DNA from: an uncultured Lachnospiraceae bacterium
GTDB taxonomy: Bacteria; Bacillota; Clostridia; Lachnospirales; Lachnospiraceae
Direction: 5' to 3'
Assembly: GCA_900553355.1 (NCBI GenBank)
Contig: USDK01000032.1
Coordinates: 1 to 33,881, forward strand
DNA: 33,881 nucleotides
The translations under genes and the position numbers were made by a program. The notes beneath the pieces are model-generated. The model was given only the letters and a program-made list of their open reading frames with translations, made no database searches and was not told where the DNA came from. Each line of letters begins with the position of its first letter. Position 1 is the stretch's first letter. Below are positions 1 to 7,965 of this stretch, piece after piece.

Positions 1-37
1 AACCAAAAAACTTTATATTTTTTTCACTGTCTACTTG

Positions 38-68
38 ACGGGGAGCACACCAAAAGTGTACGTCCCGT
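38..68. other. Imperfect hairpin downstream of the TraX-like gene
   Basis: The first 72 bases hold no gene. They contain an imperfect inverted repeat: ACGGG at 38-42 with CCCGT at 64-68, and inside it ACAC at 47-50 with GTGT at 56-59. It lies just past the stop codon of the minus-strand TraX-like gene and could be its transcript end. No U-run directly follows the stem on that strand, so calling it a terminator is not justified. A decayed mobile-element end is the other possibility. Confidence 0.3.
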
Positions 69-72
69 TTCG

Positions 73-774
73 CTACATCACCGCACGCAAGAGTACCAGT
101 ATTGCCAGGTGCGCCGGGTAATATACGTAGAAAAACCACTTGCCAAATTTTCCGGACCGGGGTGATTTTTTCCCGTTGTAAAAGCACAGCATGATTACGC
201 CGGAGACGACGATCCCTGCGCCGGCCGCCAGGGTTCGGACAAGTGCCTGCCCTATGCCTGCTCCGGGCGTATAGTAGGAAAGGAAGTTTAAGGCGCCAAA
301 AGCCAGGAAAGCGATGCTGTAGGCCAAGGCCGTCTTTTTCTTATCTTTCCTGCTCCAGTCAAAGAGAAGGGTGAAAACTGCCGCCAGGAGTGCCCAGTCT
401 CCAAACAGGGTGCAGGCCGTCAGGCAGACGATAACAGCGATCCGTTCGCCTGGCCTTCGGATATATTCCTTTGCACACAGGATCAGGAAGCAGAGAAACA
501 AGGTAAACAGCATATTCAGTGCAAAGTACCCCACCGCAAGCTGAAAAGGCACCTGAGAAATCAGGGCGAATAAAAGCAGCCTCTGCCCGTATTTCTTTTT
601 GGAATGGGTGTAATGATACCCTTCCACCAGAAAGTAGCACATAGTGATGGCAGTAAAATATCCAATATCCAAAAAAGCCTCTCCAAGAACCGTATCTGGA
701 TCCATAAAGATATTGGAAATGTGATTCAGTGTCATGGTCACGATTGCAATATATTTGATCACATCTCGGTTCAT
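73..774 (-). CDS. TraX family membrane protein
   Basis: This 233-residue, strongly hydrophobic protein starts with the TraX-family pattern (a short N-terminus reading DVIKYIAIVTMTLNHI, then repeated membrane helices). TraX of the F plasmid acetylates pilin at its N-terminus. Most chromosomal Firmicute homologues have no assigned substrate, so a membrane acyltransferase role is only suggested by family. About seven to eight membrane segments span nearly the whole length. Its start overlaps the stop of the upstream BceB-like permease by four bases (ATGA), so the two are probably translationally coupled and it is the last gene of the module. No pilus or conjugation genes are nearby, which argues against a plasmid-transfer role here. 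Confidence 0.8.
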   Translation of the reverse strand: MNRDVIKYIAIVTMTLNHISNIFMDPDTVLGEAFLDIGYFTAITMCYFLVEGYHYTHSKKKYGQRLLLFALISQVPFQLAVGYFALNMLFTLFLCFLILCAKEYIRRPGERIAVIVCLTACTLFGDWALLAAVFTLLFDWSRKDKKKTALAYSIAFLAFGALNFLSYYTPGAGIGQALVRTLAAGAGIVVSGVIMLCFYNGKKSPRSGKFGKWFFYVYYPAHLAILVLLRAVM

Positions 775-2849
775 CTTCCGTTCTCCTCTCTGACCGTTCT
801 CTTAAAACTAATATAGGTTATGACAAAGTATACCGTATAAATCCCAAGAAACAACAGGCACGAAGCTCCAAAATACTGGAACAACGGCGTGTGTACTCCC
901 GTATAGAAAATGAATTTCCGGCTGATAAATGCACAGATCATGCTGCTGACAGCTGCTGCAAACAATGCCGGGCACAGATAATACCACAAAAGCTGCCGGA
1001 AGATCAGATGATCCGTCTCTTTTCTTCCCATTCCAAGCTGTCCCAGAACCCGGTAGCGGAACCGGTACTTGGCAGCATCACTTAACTGCTGTACGGAAAG
1101 GACCGTCAATGCCACACACAGGAATACCAGGCCGATGTAAAAGGCAGGGAACATAATGCAGAGCAGCATATAGCGCACCTCCGGAATCAGATTGTCCCGC
1201 ACCAGATTCACCGCCGCATAGCTTACGATAGTGTCGGATCCATAACAGCTGTTTCCTTCTCTCTGCGGATGCTCGCCGAAATCCTGTTCATCGCCCAGCG
1301 AATCCAGCTGTTTTTCCAGATCATCCGGCGCTTTTCCCTTGATATCCACCGCCAGTTCAGAATAGTAAGGCGTCATAGAAGACAATTCCTCATCTGGCAC
1401 GACGATCACATAATCTCCTCCGTTATGGCCATCCTGGGAAAAGGGTTCCGTACGGATCCCGACGCAGGCAAGAACACCATCCTTTCCCTGAATCTTGATT
1501 TCATCCGTAAAATCTCCCGTCTCTCTGAGCACCCTGTCTTTCATATGGAGAAGATATTCTCCATTCTCCAGCGATACCTCCTCATACCCCAGCATCTTTC
1601 GAAGTGCATTGTAATCAGAAAGCCCCATATAGGTATCATATCTGCAGTAACTTCCGTCTCCACCTTTTCGGATCTTTTCGACATCCGGCGTGCCATCCTT
1701 CTTCTGATACCGGCCGCCGAATACCTGCAGATGCGAATACAGCCATACGTTGACCGCATCTGTCTCATTCTCATATATCCGGTAAATATAAGACTCCTTG
1801 ATCGTCGTCTCCTTTTTCAGGATCTCCAGTTCATCTCCAAAGTCATCAGCCGGATCTGCACCATAGACCTGCACGTCGAAAGGAAATTTCCCTTGCAGGA
1901 TCTGTTCCTGATAATCCTGAAACATCAATGCTACCGTGCATCCCAGGATCGCTACGGTAAAAAGGGCCGTCAAAGTTCCCATGGTAAACTGCATGGTCCG
2001 TACTTTGGATGCAAACTGGCGCAGCAGGAAGAGATTTCCATTGTGATAGATCCGGTCTCCCTTTTTCCGTACATAGCCGACCACCCAGGCCGAAATTCCT
2101 ACATAAAACAGATAGATAAAGACTACCAGCCCCACAAGAAATCCTGCGATAGAGCCCCCGTCACGGATAAATCCCAGGTACAATGCCCCTTCCAGGAGCG
2201 CAAGCGCCAGAAGCGAAACCGGAAGCCAAACCTTTTTTCTTCCGATCTTTCCTTCCCGGATTTCTTCTCCCCGGTGCTGTGCATCCATCAGATCCCGGAT
2301 ATTCATTTTACGGAATCTTCTCTTGCACCGGAACAAAGCCAGAAAATAACAGCCAAAATAGCAGAGGAAGGTCATCAGAAAACACCATCCGTTCCATTCA
2401 ATCCCAAGCGGCTGATCCATCTTCAGCATCCCGTAAAGAATAGCCAGCAGGATCTGCTGCAGCAAAAATCCAAGCAGAAGTCCCAGACAGAATGCTGCTG
2501 TCCCCATAAGGAGAGACTCTCTGAGATAAAGTCTTGCCACCTCTTTTTTCCTCATGCCGATCAACAGGTAGAGACCAAACTCCCGGCTCCTTTTTTCCAG
2601 GATGAACTGGACCATATAGTTGATCAGCCAGGCGATGATCAGTACGATGAAAAAGGTTGCCATACCGATCATGCCCGCCATCAGACCGGCCACCTCAAAC
2701 ATTTTTCCTACACGTTCCGAAAAGATCACCGTGTTAAAAGCAAACATCAGCGCTGTTACAAAAGTCATCGTCAGAAAATATACCAGATAATCTCTGGCGG
2801 AACGCCTGACGTTCCGGAATGCAAGCTTATACGTCATCGGAGAGTTCAC
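771..2849 (-). CDS. BceB-like ABC transporter permease (FtsX family)
   Basis: This 692-residue membrane protein has the BceB/MacB-type layout. An N-terminal helix near residues 20-40 and further helices up to about 310 are followed by a large hydrophilic extracellular domain (about 311-558), then three C-terminal helices (about 558-590, 620-645, 655-685). The segment after helix 2 (REFGLYLLIGMRKKEV, about 89-104) is the typical FtsX-family cytoplasmic loop. BceAB transporters sense cell-wall-active peptides such as bacitracin and signal to their kinase through the permease. The gene overlaps the ATPase gene upstream by 23 bases and the TraX-like gene downstream by four, so all three are probably one transcript. 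The real peptide ligand cannot be told from sequence. Confidence 0.9.
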   Translation of the reverse strand: MNSPMTYKLAFRNVRRSARDYLVYFLTMTFVTALMFAFNTVIFSERVGKMFEVAGLMAGMIGMATFFIVLIIAWLINYMVQFILEKRSREFGLYLLIGMRKKEVARLYLRESLLMGTAAFCLGLLLGFLLQQILLAILYGMLKMDQPLGIEWNGWCFLMTFLCYFGCYFLALFRCKRRFRKMNIRDLMDAQHRGEEIREGKIGRKKVWLPVSLLALALLEGALYLGFIRDGGSIAGFLVGLVVFIYLFYVGISAWVVGYVRKKGDRIYHNGNLFLLRQFASKVRTMQFTMGTLTALFTVAILGCTVALMFQDYQEQILQGKFPFDVQVYGADPADDFGDELEILKKETTIKESYIYRIYENETDAVNVWLYSHLQVFGGRYQKKDGTPDVEKIRKGGDGSYCRYDTYMGLSDYNALRKMLGYEEVSLENGEYLLHMKDRVLRETGDFTDEIKIQGKDGVLACVGIRTEPFSQDGHNGGDYVIVVPDEELSSMTPYYSELAVDIKGKAPDDLEKQLDSLGDEQDFGEHPQREGNSCYGSDTIVSYAAVNLVRDNLIPEVRYMLLCIMFPAFYIGLVFLCVALTVLSVQQLSDAAKYRFRYRVLGQLGMGRKETDHLIFRQLLWYYLCPALFAAAVSSMICAFISRKFIFYTGVHTPLFQYFGASCLLFLGIYTVYFVITYISFKRTVREENGR

Positions 2850-3594
2850 CTCCCGTCAGACTTAAGACATCCAGGATCTCCTGCAGAAATTCCCGTCTGC
2901 TCCGATCTCCCCTTACCAGCTCATGGAAGATCTTTCCATCCTGCAGAAACAGGATCCGGCTGCAGTAGCTGGCTGAAAACGCATCATGAGTCACCATAAA
3001 AATGGTGGCCTTCATTTCCCGGTTCAGTTTTGTAAAAGTAGAAAGCAGCGTCTGCGCCGCTCTGGAATCCAGTGCCCCGGTAGGTTCATCAGCAAGAAGA
3101 AGCTTTGGATGATTGACCATGGCTCTTGCACAGGCACATCTTTGTTTTTGCCCTCCGGATACCTGATAAGGGAAGGCATGTCTCACCTCTTCAATCCCAA
3201 GAAGCCGCATCATCTTCCCACACTCGCTTCTGATCACTGCCTTTTTCTTTTTCTGCAGCGACATAGCCAGTTCAATGTTTTCTTCCAGGGTCAGCGTATC
3301 CAGAAGATTGTAATCCTGAAATACAAACCCCAGATTCTCTTTGCGGAATCTGGAAAGCTGGTTTTCTGACAGTTCTGTAATATCTGTGTCCTGATAGTAA
3401 ATATGTCCGGCAGTTACCCGGTCCACAGTAGCCAGAAGATTCAAAAGGGTGGTCTTTCCAGAACCGGATGGTCCCATGACTCCCATAAATTCCCCCGGTT
3501 CCACCGTAAAGCTGACCCGGTCCACAGCCTTCGTCACCTGCTGTCCATTTCTGTAATATTTTTCTACATCTTCGACTCGAATTTCACTTCCCAT
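2827..3594 (-). CDS. BceA-like ABC transporter ATP-binding protein
   Basis: This is a complete 255-residue nucleotide-binding subunit of the MacB/LolD/BceA group. Walker A is GPSGSGKTT at residues 41-49, the Q-loop is in VFQDYNLL (about 91-98), the ABC signature is VSGGQKQR (145-152), and Walker B with its Glu is LLLADEPTGALD (165-176). It powers the adjacent BceB-like permease, with which it overlaps by 23 bases. GAGGTG a few bases upstream serves as ribosome binding site. A terminator-like hairpin and a direct repeat lie between this gene and the kinase gene upstream, so it probably has its own regulated start of transcription. Confidence 0.93.
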   Translation of the reverse strand: MGSEIRVEDVEKYYRNGQQVTKAVDRVSFTVEPGEFMGVMGPSGSGKTTLLNLLATVDRVTAGHIYYQDTDITELSENQLSRFRKENLGFVFQDYNLLDTLTLEENIELAMSLQKKKKAVIRSECGKMMRLLGIEEVRHAFPYQVSGGQKQRCACARAMVNHPKLLLADEPTGALDSRAAQTLLSTFTKLNREMKATIFMVTHDAFSASYCSRILFLQDGKIFHELVRGDRSRREFLQEILDVLSLTGGELSDDV

Positions 3595-3612
3595 TGTCCA
3601 AACACCTCATGT

Positions 3613-3655
3613 CAAAAAATACTCATCAGGGACCGTCTCGTCTCCTGATGAGTAT
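3613..3655 (-). terminator. Intrinsic terminator or leader attenuator between kinase and ATPase genes
   Basis: A perfect 12-bp inverted repeat (ATACTCATCAGG at 3619-3630, CCTGATGAGTAT at 3644-3655) is followed on the minus strand by a run of six T. It lies after the kinase stop codon and before the ATPase start. It can end the kinase transcript. If the transporter promoter lies at about 3661-3666, the hairpin would instead sit at the 5' end of the transporter mRNA and act as an attenuator. Confidence 0.75.
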
Positions 3656-3693
3656 ACTTTATCATATGCCATCTGGCTGTGGTAGCGACTTCC

Positions 3694-3711
3694 CTTACAG
3701 CTATCTTACAG
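3694..3711 (-). promoter_or_regulatory. Candidate response-regulator binding site (direct repeat) for the transporter genes
   Basis: On the minus strand CTGTAAG occurs twice with an 11-base period (plus coordinates 3705-3711 and 3694-3700), overlapping the kinase stop codon. Tandem sites one helical turn apart are typical of OmpR-family response regulators. Downstream are -10-like sequences (TATGAT at 3661-3666, TATACT at 3651-3656) without a recognisable -35 box, as expected of an activator-dependent promoter. Binding is inferred. Confidence 0.4.
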
Positions 3712-4716
3712 TTTTGAAAGATAACTGCTGACCGGAAATTCTAAGCTAAGTTTCGTCCACTCTCCTTGTACAGAATCCGCATACAGCCGGATTCCCAGCT
3801 TTTTGCAGAGCTTCTGGCTAAGATAGAGCCCCATTCCTGTCGAGGCATAGATCTTTCGGCCATTGCTTCCAGTAAATCCTTTTTCAAAAATCCTGGAAAG
3901 TTCCTCCTTCGGGATGCCGATCCCGTCATCTTCCACCGTAAGCCGTACGCCCCCTTCTGCTTTTTCACTGGAAATCCGGATATATGGATGCTCCCCTTTC
4001 CTGTATTTCACCGCATTCTGTAAAATCTGGTGAAGGATAAAGCCGATCCATTTCGGATCCGTATAGACCTCGTCCGGACAGTCTGCGTCCACACGCACTC
4101 CATTTCCGATCAGATACTGCTTATCTCTGGATAAAGCTTCGGACACAATATCCGCAAGCCGGACCTGACGGATCATATAGTCCTTATAAACCTCGTCTGA
4201 CCTGGCATAGTAAAGGGCCATATCCACAAAATCCTCAATCCGCCGGTTTTCTTTCCGGATACGGCCGGTCAGTTCTCCTCTGTGGTTTGCGCACATCAGA
4301 TCCACCGCCGTGATCGGCGCTTTGATCTCATGAACCCAGCTTTCAATGTATTCCCGGTATTCCTTTTCCCTGTCCTCGGTCTGACGCACCCTCTCAATCA
4401 TGGATTTATTGGCTTTCCTGATCATTTCCCGGTAGATCTGATCCTCCAGCCTGTAAGAAGCAGGCATAAGCTCTCCCAGAAGATACCGCTGATCTACTTG
4501 TTCCAGAATCTGATTCATCCTGTCAAAATATCGTCTGCGCTCCTGGTATTTCCACAGAACCTGAATAAGGAGAATCAACATCCAGCAAATCAGGATCAAA
4601 AGCGTATTTCCTTTCGGATATCCGGTCACAGAAAGGAAAAATGCCAGAAGAACCATCAATACAAATTGCTGAATGAAAAACAGACATTTATCTTTGATAT
4701 ATGCTCCCAGTTTCAT
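3706..4716 (-). CDS. BceS-like intramembrane-sensing histidine kinase
   Basis: This 336-residue sensor has two N-terminal membrane helices (about 12-30 and 38-55) with only a few residues between them. That is the intramembrane-sensing arrangement of BceS-type kinases, which detect ligand through their partner transporter. The H-box SWVHEIKAPI places the phospho-acceptor at His129. The N-box is QNAVKY (Asn234), G1 is DDGIGIP (from 263) and G2 is STGMGLYL (292-299). The ATG overlaps the stop of the response regulator gene by four bases (ATGA), so the pair is co-translated. The transporter genes follow downstream. The BceS assignment is firm by architecture; its stimulus is unknown. Confidence 0.92.
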   Translation of the reverse strand: MKLGAYIKDKCLFFIQQFVLMVLLAFFLSVTGYPKGNTLLILICWMLILLIQVLWKYQERRRYFDRMNQILEQVDQRYLLGELMPASYRLEDQIYREMIRKANKSMIERVRQTEDREKEYREYIESWVHEIKAPITAVDLMCANHRGELTGRIRKENRRIEDFVDMALYYARSDEVYKDYMIRQVRLADIVSEALSRDKQYLIGNGVRVDADCPDEVYTDPKWIGFILHQILQNAVKYRKGEHPYIRISSEKAEGGVRLTVEDDGIGIPKEELSRIFEKGFTGSNGRKIYASTGMGLYLSQKLCKKLGIRLYADSVQGEWTKLSLEFPVSSYLSKL

Positions 4717-5378
4717 ACCTGATACCCCATCCCTCTCCGGGTCCAGATCAGATCCTCTACTCCGATTTCCTTTAGCTTTCCCCGGATCCGCGTCATATTC
4801 ACACTCAGAGTATTATCATCGATAAACACCTGCTGATCCCACAGATCCTCGATCAGATCTGCCCTGGAAACGATTTCTCCCTTTTTCTGGAAGAGGCAGT
4901 ACAGGATCTTTAATTCATTCCGGGACAGCTCGATCTCCCCTTTGTCAGACTGGATCGTCCCCCGGGAAAGATCCAGTATCACCCCCTTATGCGCCAGCCT
5001 GACTCCATCCTCTTCCTTATTCCGGCTTCTTTTCAGCACAGCCGCGATCCGCGCCAGCAAAATGGCCGGCTGAAACGGCTTGGTAATATAGTCGTCCGCC
5101 CCTTTGAGCATTCCGGACAGTTCATCCATGGCATCGGTACGGCTGGTCAGAAAGATAATGGGAACGTCTGAATGCGCCCTTACTCTGGCACAGACAGCGT
5201 CTCCTGACTCTCCCGGAAGATTCCAGTCAAGCAGAACCAGATCCGGGGCTGCGCCCAGGATCTGGCCTGCAATGTCTGTAAAGTGTTCAATTGTCTGTGT
5301 CTGATACAAAGCATTTTCCAGCAGAGCTTTCAACTCCAACCGAATCTCCGGCTCATCTTCCACAATCAATATCTTCAT
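4713..5378 (-). CDS. BceR-like OmpR-family response regulator
   Basis: This 221-residue protein has a receiver domain (about 1-115) and a C-terminal OmpR/PhoB winged-helix DNA-binding domain (about 125-221). The acidic pocket is E7/D8, the phospho-acceptor is Asp51 (LVLLDWNLPG), and the conserved Thr78 and Lys100 are present. It is co-translated with the histidine kinase downstream and should activate the ATPase/permease genes; a tandem CTGTAAG site in front of them is the likely target. Its start lies only 19 bases after the gpmI stop with no terminator between and a weak ribosome binding site, so it may receive transcripts from the esterase-gpmI operon. Confidence 0.93.
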   Translation of the reverse strand: MKILIVEDEPEIRLELKALLENALYQTQTIEHFTDIAGQILGAAPDLVLLDWNLPGESGDAVCARVRAHSDVPIIFLTSRTDAMDELSGMLKGADDYITKPFQPAILLARIAAVLKRSRNKEEDGVRLAHKGVILDLSRGTIQSDKGEIELSRNELKILYCLFQKKGEIVSRADLIEDLWDQQVFIDDNTLSVNMTRIRGKLKEIGVEDLIWTRRGMGYQV

Positions 5379-5397
5379 CGTTTTTTACACTTTTCTC

Positions 5398-6939
5398 TTA
5401 TTTTTTTATAAGCAGCGATTTTCCTGTCATCTCTTTCGGCTGTTCCATGCCCATCAGCTCGATCAGTGTCGGTGCGATATCTGCCAGACATCCACCTTCT
5501 CTTAAGCCATAGGACGGATCTGCATTGACCAGGATAAACGGCACAGGATTCGTGGTATGTGCCGTAAACGGCTCACCCGTCTCCTCGTCGATCAGCTGCT
5601 CTGCATTTCCATGATCCGCACAGATAAACATCTGTCCGTCCACCTTACGGATCGCGTCTACTGCTCTTCCCACACATTTATCCACAGCTTCGATTGCCTG
5701 AATGGCAGCCGCTTCCACACCGGTGTGTCCCACCATATCCGGGTTGGCAAAATTGATGATGATCACATCATAGGTTCTGGACTGGATGGCTTCTACCAGC
5801 TTATCGCAGACCTCATAGGCGCTCATTTCCGGCTTCAGATCATAGGTGGCCACCTTTGGAGATTTCACCAGAATACGGTCCTCGCCCTTGTTCGGTTCCT
5901 CTACCCCTCCGTTAAAGAAGAAGGTCACATGAGCATATTTCTCTGTCTCTGCGATCCGGGCCTGCTTAAGTCCGTGAGCCGCAAGAAATTCGCCAAAGGT
6001 ATTCTTGATTTCTTCTTTTCCAAATGCAATCAGTTTATTTTCAATTGTCACATCATATTCGGTAAAGCACACATATGTCGTCTTTACCCGGTCCCCTCTT
6101 TCGAATCCACTGAATATCTCATCGCAGAAGGTACGCGTGATCTCTCTTGCACGGTCCGGACGGAAGTTAAAGAAGACGACGGAATCATGATCCTTCACCG
6201 TCGCTACCGGCTGACCGTCTGACTCTACCACTGTCGGCAGCACAAATTCATCGGTGGTATCCTTGTCATAAGAAGCCTGGATCCCTTCCGGCCCTCCTGC
6301 GGCTTTCTCACCTTCACCGTATACCAGTGCACGATAAGCTTTTTCCACGCGATCCCAGCGGTTATCACGATCCATGGCATAGTAGCGTCCCATCACCGTC
6401 GCCACTTTTCCCACACCGATTTCTTTCATCTTTGCTTCCAGCTGTTCTACATATTCTTTTCCGGAAGCAGGAGGGGTATCCCTGCCGTCCAGGAAGCAGT
6501 GTACATACACTTTTTCAATCCCCTGTCTCTTCGCCAGCTCCAGAAGGCCATAAATGTGTTCAATATGGCTGTGGACGCCGCCGTCAGATACCAGCCCCAT
6601 CAGGTGAAGGGAAGAGTCGTTGTCTTTTACATTTTTGCAGGCGGCAAGAAGGGCCGGATTCTCGAAGAAATCCCCGTCCTGGATTGCTTTCGTGATCTTG
6701 GTAAGATCCTGATAAACAATCCTTCCGGCTCCCATATTCAGATGCCCGACTTCGGAATTTCCCATCTGTCCTTCCGGAAGTCCTACTGCCATACCGCTGG
6801 CGTTCCCTTTTACAAACGGACACTCTGCCATCAGCCTGTCCATCACCGGTGTCTTACCTTCCGCCACTGCATTTCCTTTCTTATTCTCATTCAATCCATA
6901 TCCGTCAAGAATCATAAGAACTGTAGGTCTTTTACTCAT
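5398..6939 (-). CDS. gpmI: 2,3-bisphosphoglycerate-independent phosphoglycerate mutase
   Basis: GpmI interconverts 3- and 2-phosphoglycerate in glycolysis using two manganese ions and a phosphoserine. At 513 residues it has family length. The N-terminal metal motif ILDGYGLN (about 10-17), the catalytic Ser62 in GQMGNSEVGHLNMG, and the C-terminal metal ligands in CADHGNAEQ are intact. GGAGGAGATTGAAAA precedes the ATG. It starts 16 bases after the stop of the esterase-like gene, so the two form one transcript that is separate from gap-pgk-tpiA because a terminator lies after tpiA. Confidence is very high. Confidence 0.98.
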   Translation of the reverse strand: MSKRPTVLMILDGYGLNENKKGNAVAEGKTPVMDRLMAECPFVKGNASGMAVGLPEGQMGNSEVGHLNMGAGRIVYQDLTKITKAIQDGDFFENPALLAACKNVKDNDSSLHLMGLVSDGGVHSHIEHIYGLLELAKRQGIEKVYVHCFLDGRDTPPASGKEYVEQLEAKMKEIGVGKVATVMGRYYAMDRDNRWDRVEKAYRALVYGEGEKAAGGPEGIQASYDKDTTDEFVLPTVVESDGQPVATVKDHDSVVFFNFRPDRAREITRTFCDEIFSGFERGDRVKTTYVCFTEYDVTIENKLIAFGKEEIKNTFGEFLAAHGLKQARIAETEKYAHVTFFFNGGVEEPNKGEDRILVKSPKVATYDLKPEMSAYEVCDKLVEAIQSRTYDVIIINFANPDMVGHTGVEAAAIQAIEAVDKCVGRAVDAIRKVDGQMFICADHGNAEQLIDEETGEPFTAHTTNPVPFILVNADPSYGLREGGCLADIAPTLIELMGMEQPKEMTGKSLLIKK

Positions 6940-6955
6940 TTTTCAATCTCCTCCA

Positions 6956-7783
6956 TCATTTGATATTGCATAAATGTCTGATCCAAATATCCGCAAGGTC
7001 TATCCAGGACTGACAGACCTCGTTGACTCCGGAGCCGTCCGCCCTGCGGACCAGTTCATTTGCAAGGCTTAAGCCATGAACGCCCTCCGGGTAAATATGA
7101 AGCTCCGCCGGAACTCCATTTTCTAAAAGCGCCTCTGCCATTAAAAGAGAATTTGCCGCCGGAACGGTCTTGTCTGCCGCCGTATGCCACAGAAAAGCCG
7201 GCGGAGTATCCTTCGTCACCTGTTTTTCCAGGGACAATTTTTCTTTGTATTCATCAAACTCTTCGCCCAGAAGGTTCCTGAAACTTGCCAGGTGTCCTTT
7301 TTCTGCATCAGAAGTGATCACCGGATAGCTAAGCAGCATCCCCGCCGGCCTTAACTCCTCCGCCGTTGTCTCCAGCATATCCGCAAACCATTTCTGATTC
7401 CAGAATACTCCCAGCATTCCTGCCAGGTGTCCGCCTGCCGAAGAGCCGCTGACAATGATCTGATCTGTATTGATCCTCCACTCCGATGCATGGCTCCTTA
7501 AGATCCTCATTACCTGCCCCAGCTCCAGAAGAGGGACCGGATATCTTGCAGGCGCCACCGAATAACGCAGCACACAGGCATGATACCCCTTCGCCAGAAA
7601 CTGCATGGCGATCGGCTCTCCCTCCCGGTAGCTCAGCTTCTCATAGCCGCCGCCCGGACAGATCACGATCATCGGTCTCCTTTTGATGTGAAGCTTTTCT
7701 ACAGGAGTATCCAGAATATATGTCTCAAGCCTGGCATCTTCTACGGATCCATTTACTTCTATCGGTATTTCCAGATATTTCAT
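6956..7783 (-). CDS. Alpha/beta hydrolase, acetyl-esterase-like
   Basis: This 275-residue enzyme belongs to the esterase/lipase (BD-FAE-like) group. It has an oxyanion-hole motif CPGGGY (42-47), the nucleophile in GSSAG (Ser115), and probable catalytic Asp204 (HTAADKTVP) and His236 (YPEGVHGL). There is no signal peptide, so it acts in the cytoplasm, perhaps removing acetyl groups from imported xylo-oligosaccharides or other sugars; the substrate is not shown. It heads the transcript that continues into gpmI, 16 bases downstream. A carbohydrate esterase placed inside a glycolytic cluster fits sugar use, but no sugar-import genes are present. Confidence 0.85.
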   Translation of the reverse strand: MKYLEIPIEVNGSVEDARLETYILDTPVEKLHIKRRPMIVICPGGGYEKLSYREGEPIAMQFLAKGYHACVLRYSVAPARYPVPLLELGQVMRILRSHASEWRINTDQIIVSGSSAGGHLAGMLGVFWNQKWFADMLETTAEELRPAGMLLSYPVITSDAEKGHLASFRNLLGEEFDEYKEKLSLEKQVTKDTPPAFLWHTAADKTVPAANSLLMAEALLENGVPAELHIYPEGVHGLSLANELVRRADGSGVNEVCQSWIDLADIWIRHLCNIK

Positions 7784-7824
7784 GTGCTCTCCTTCAATAT
7801 TTTCTCTCTTTTTCTACCGAATGT

Positions 7825-7853
7825 ATTATACACCAGTTTTCAGATTTTGAAAA
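7825..7853 (-). promoter_or_regulatory. Putative sigma-A promoter of the esterase-gpmI operon
   Basis: On the minus strand a perfect -10 box TATAAT (7825-7830) is preceded after 17 bases by TTTTCA (7848-7853), a four-of-six match to the -35 consensus. It lies between the tpiA terminator and the esterase start, which is preceded by AAGGAG. The rest of 7784-7885 holds nothing else I can recognise. Confidence 0.6.
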
Positions 7854-7885
7854 CCTTTCTTAATCCCGAATCAATATTTCCCCGT

Positions 7886-7924
7886 AAAAAGGCGGTCTCC
7901 GGTGTCTGTACCGGGAACCGCCTT
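7886..7924 (-). terminator. Rho-independent terminator after tpiA
   Basis: AAGGCGGT (7889-7896) pairs with ACCGCCTT (7917-7924), and an inner CCGGT/ACCGG pair extends the stem. On the minus strand it is followed by five T. It is placed about 40 bases after the tpiA stop and ends the gap-pgk-tpiA transcript. Confidence 0.9.
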
Positions 7925-7965
7925 TGTCTTCCACTACATTTCCTTCTGGAAATCTCCGTTGATTT

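Noticed and set aside
1269..2999. A 576-codon open frame on the plus strand, antisense to the BceB-like permease.
   Set aside because: Its translation is low in recognisable structure, rich in His, Gln, Arg and Pro, and crosses two well-supported minus-strand genes; it is a shadow.
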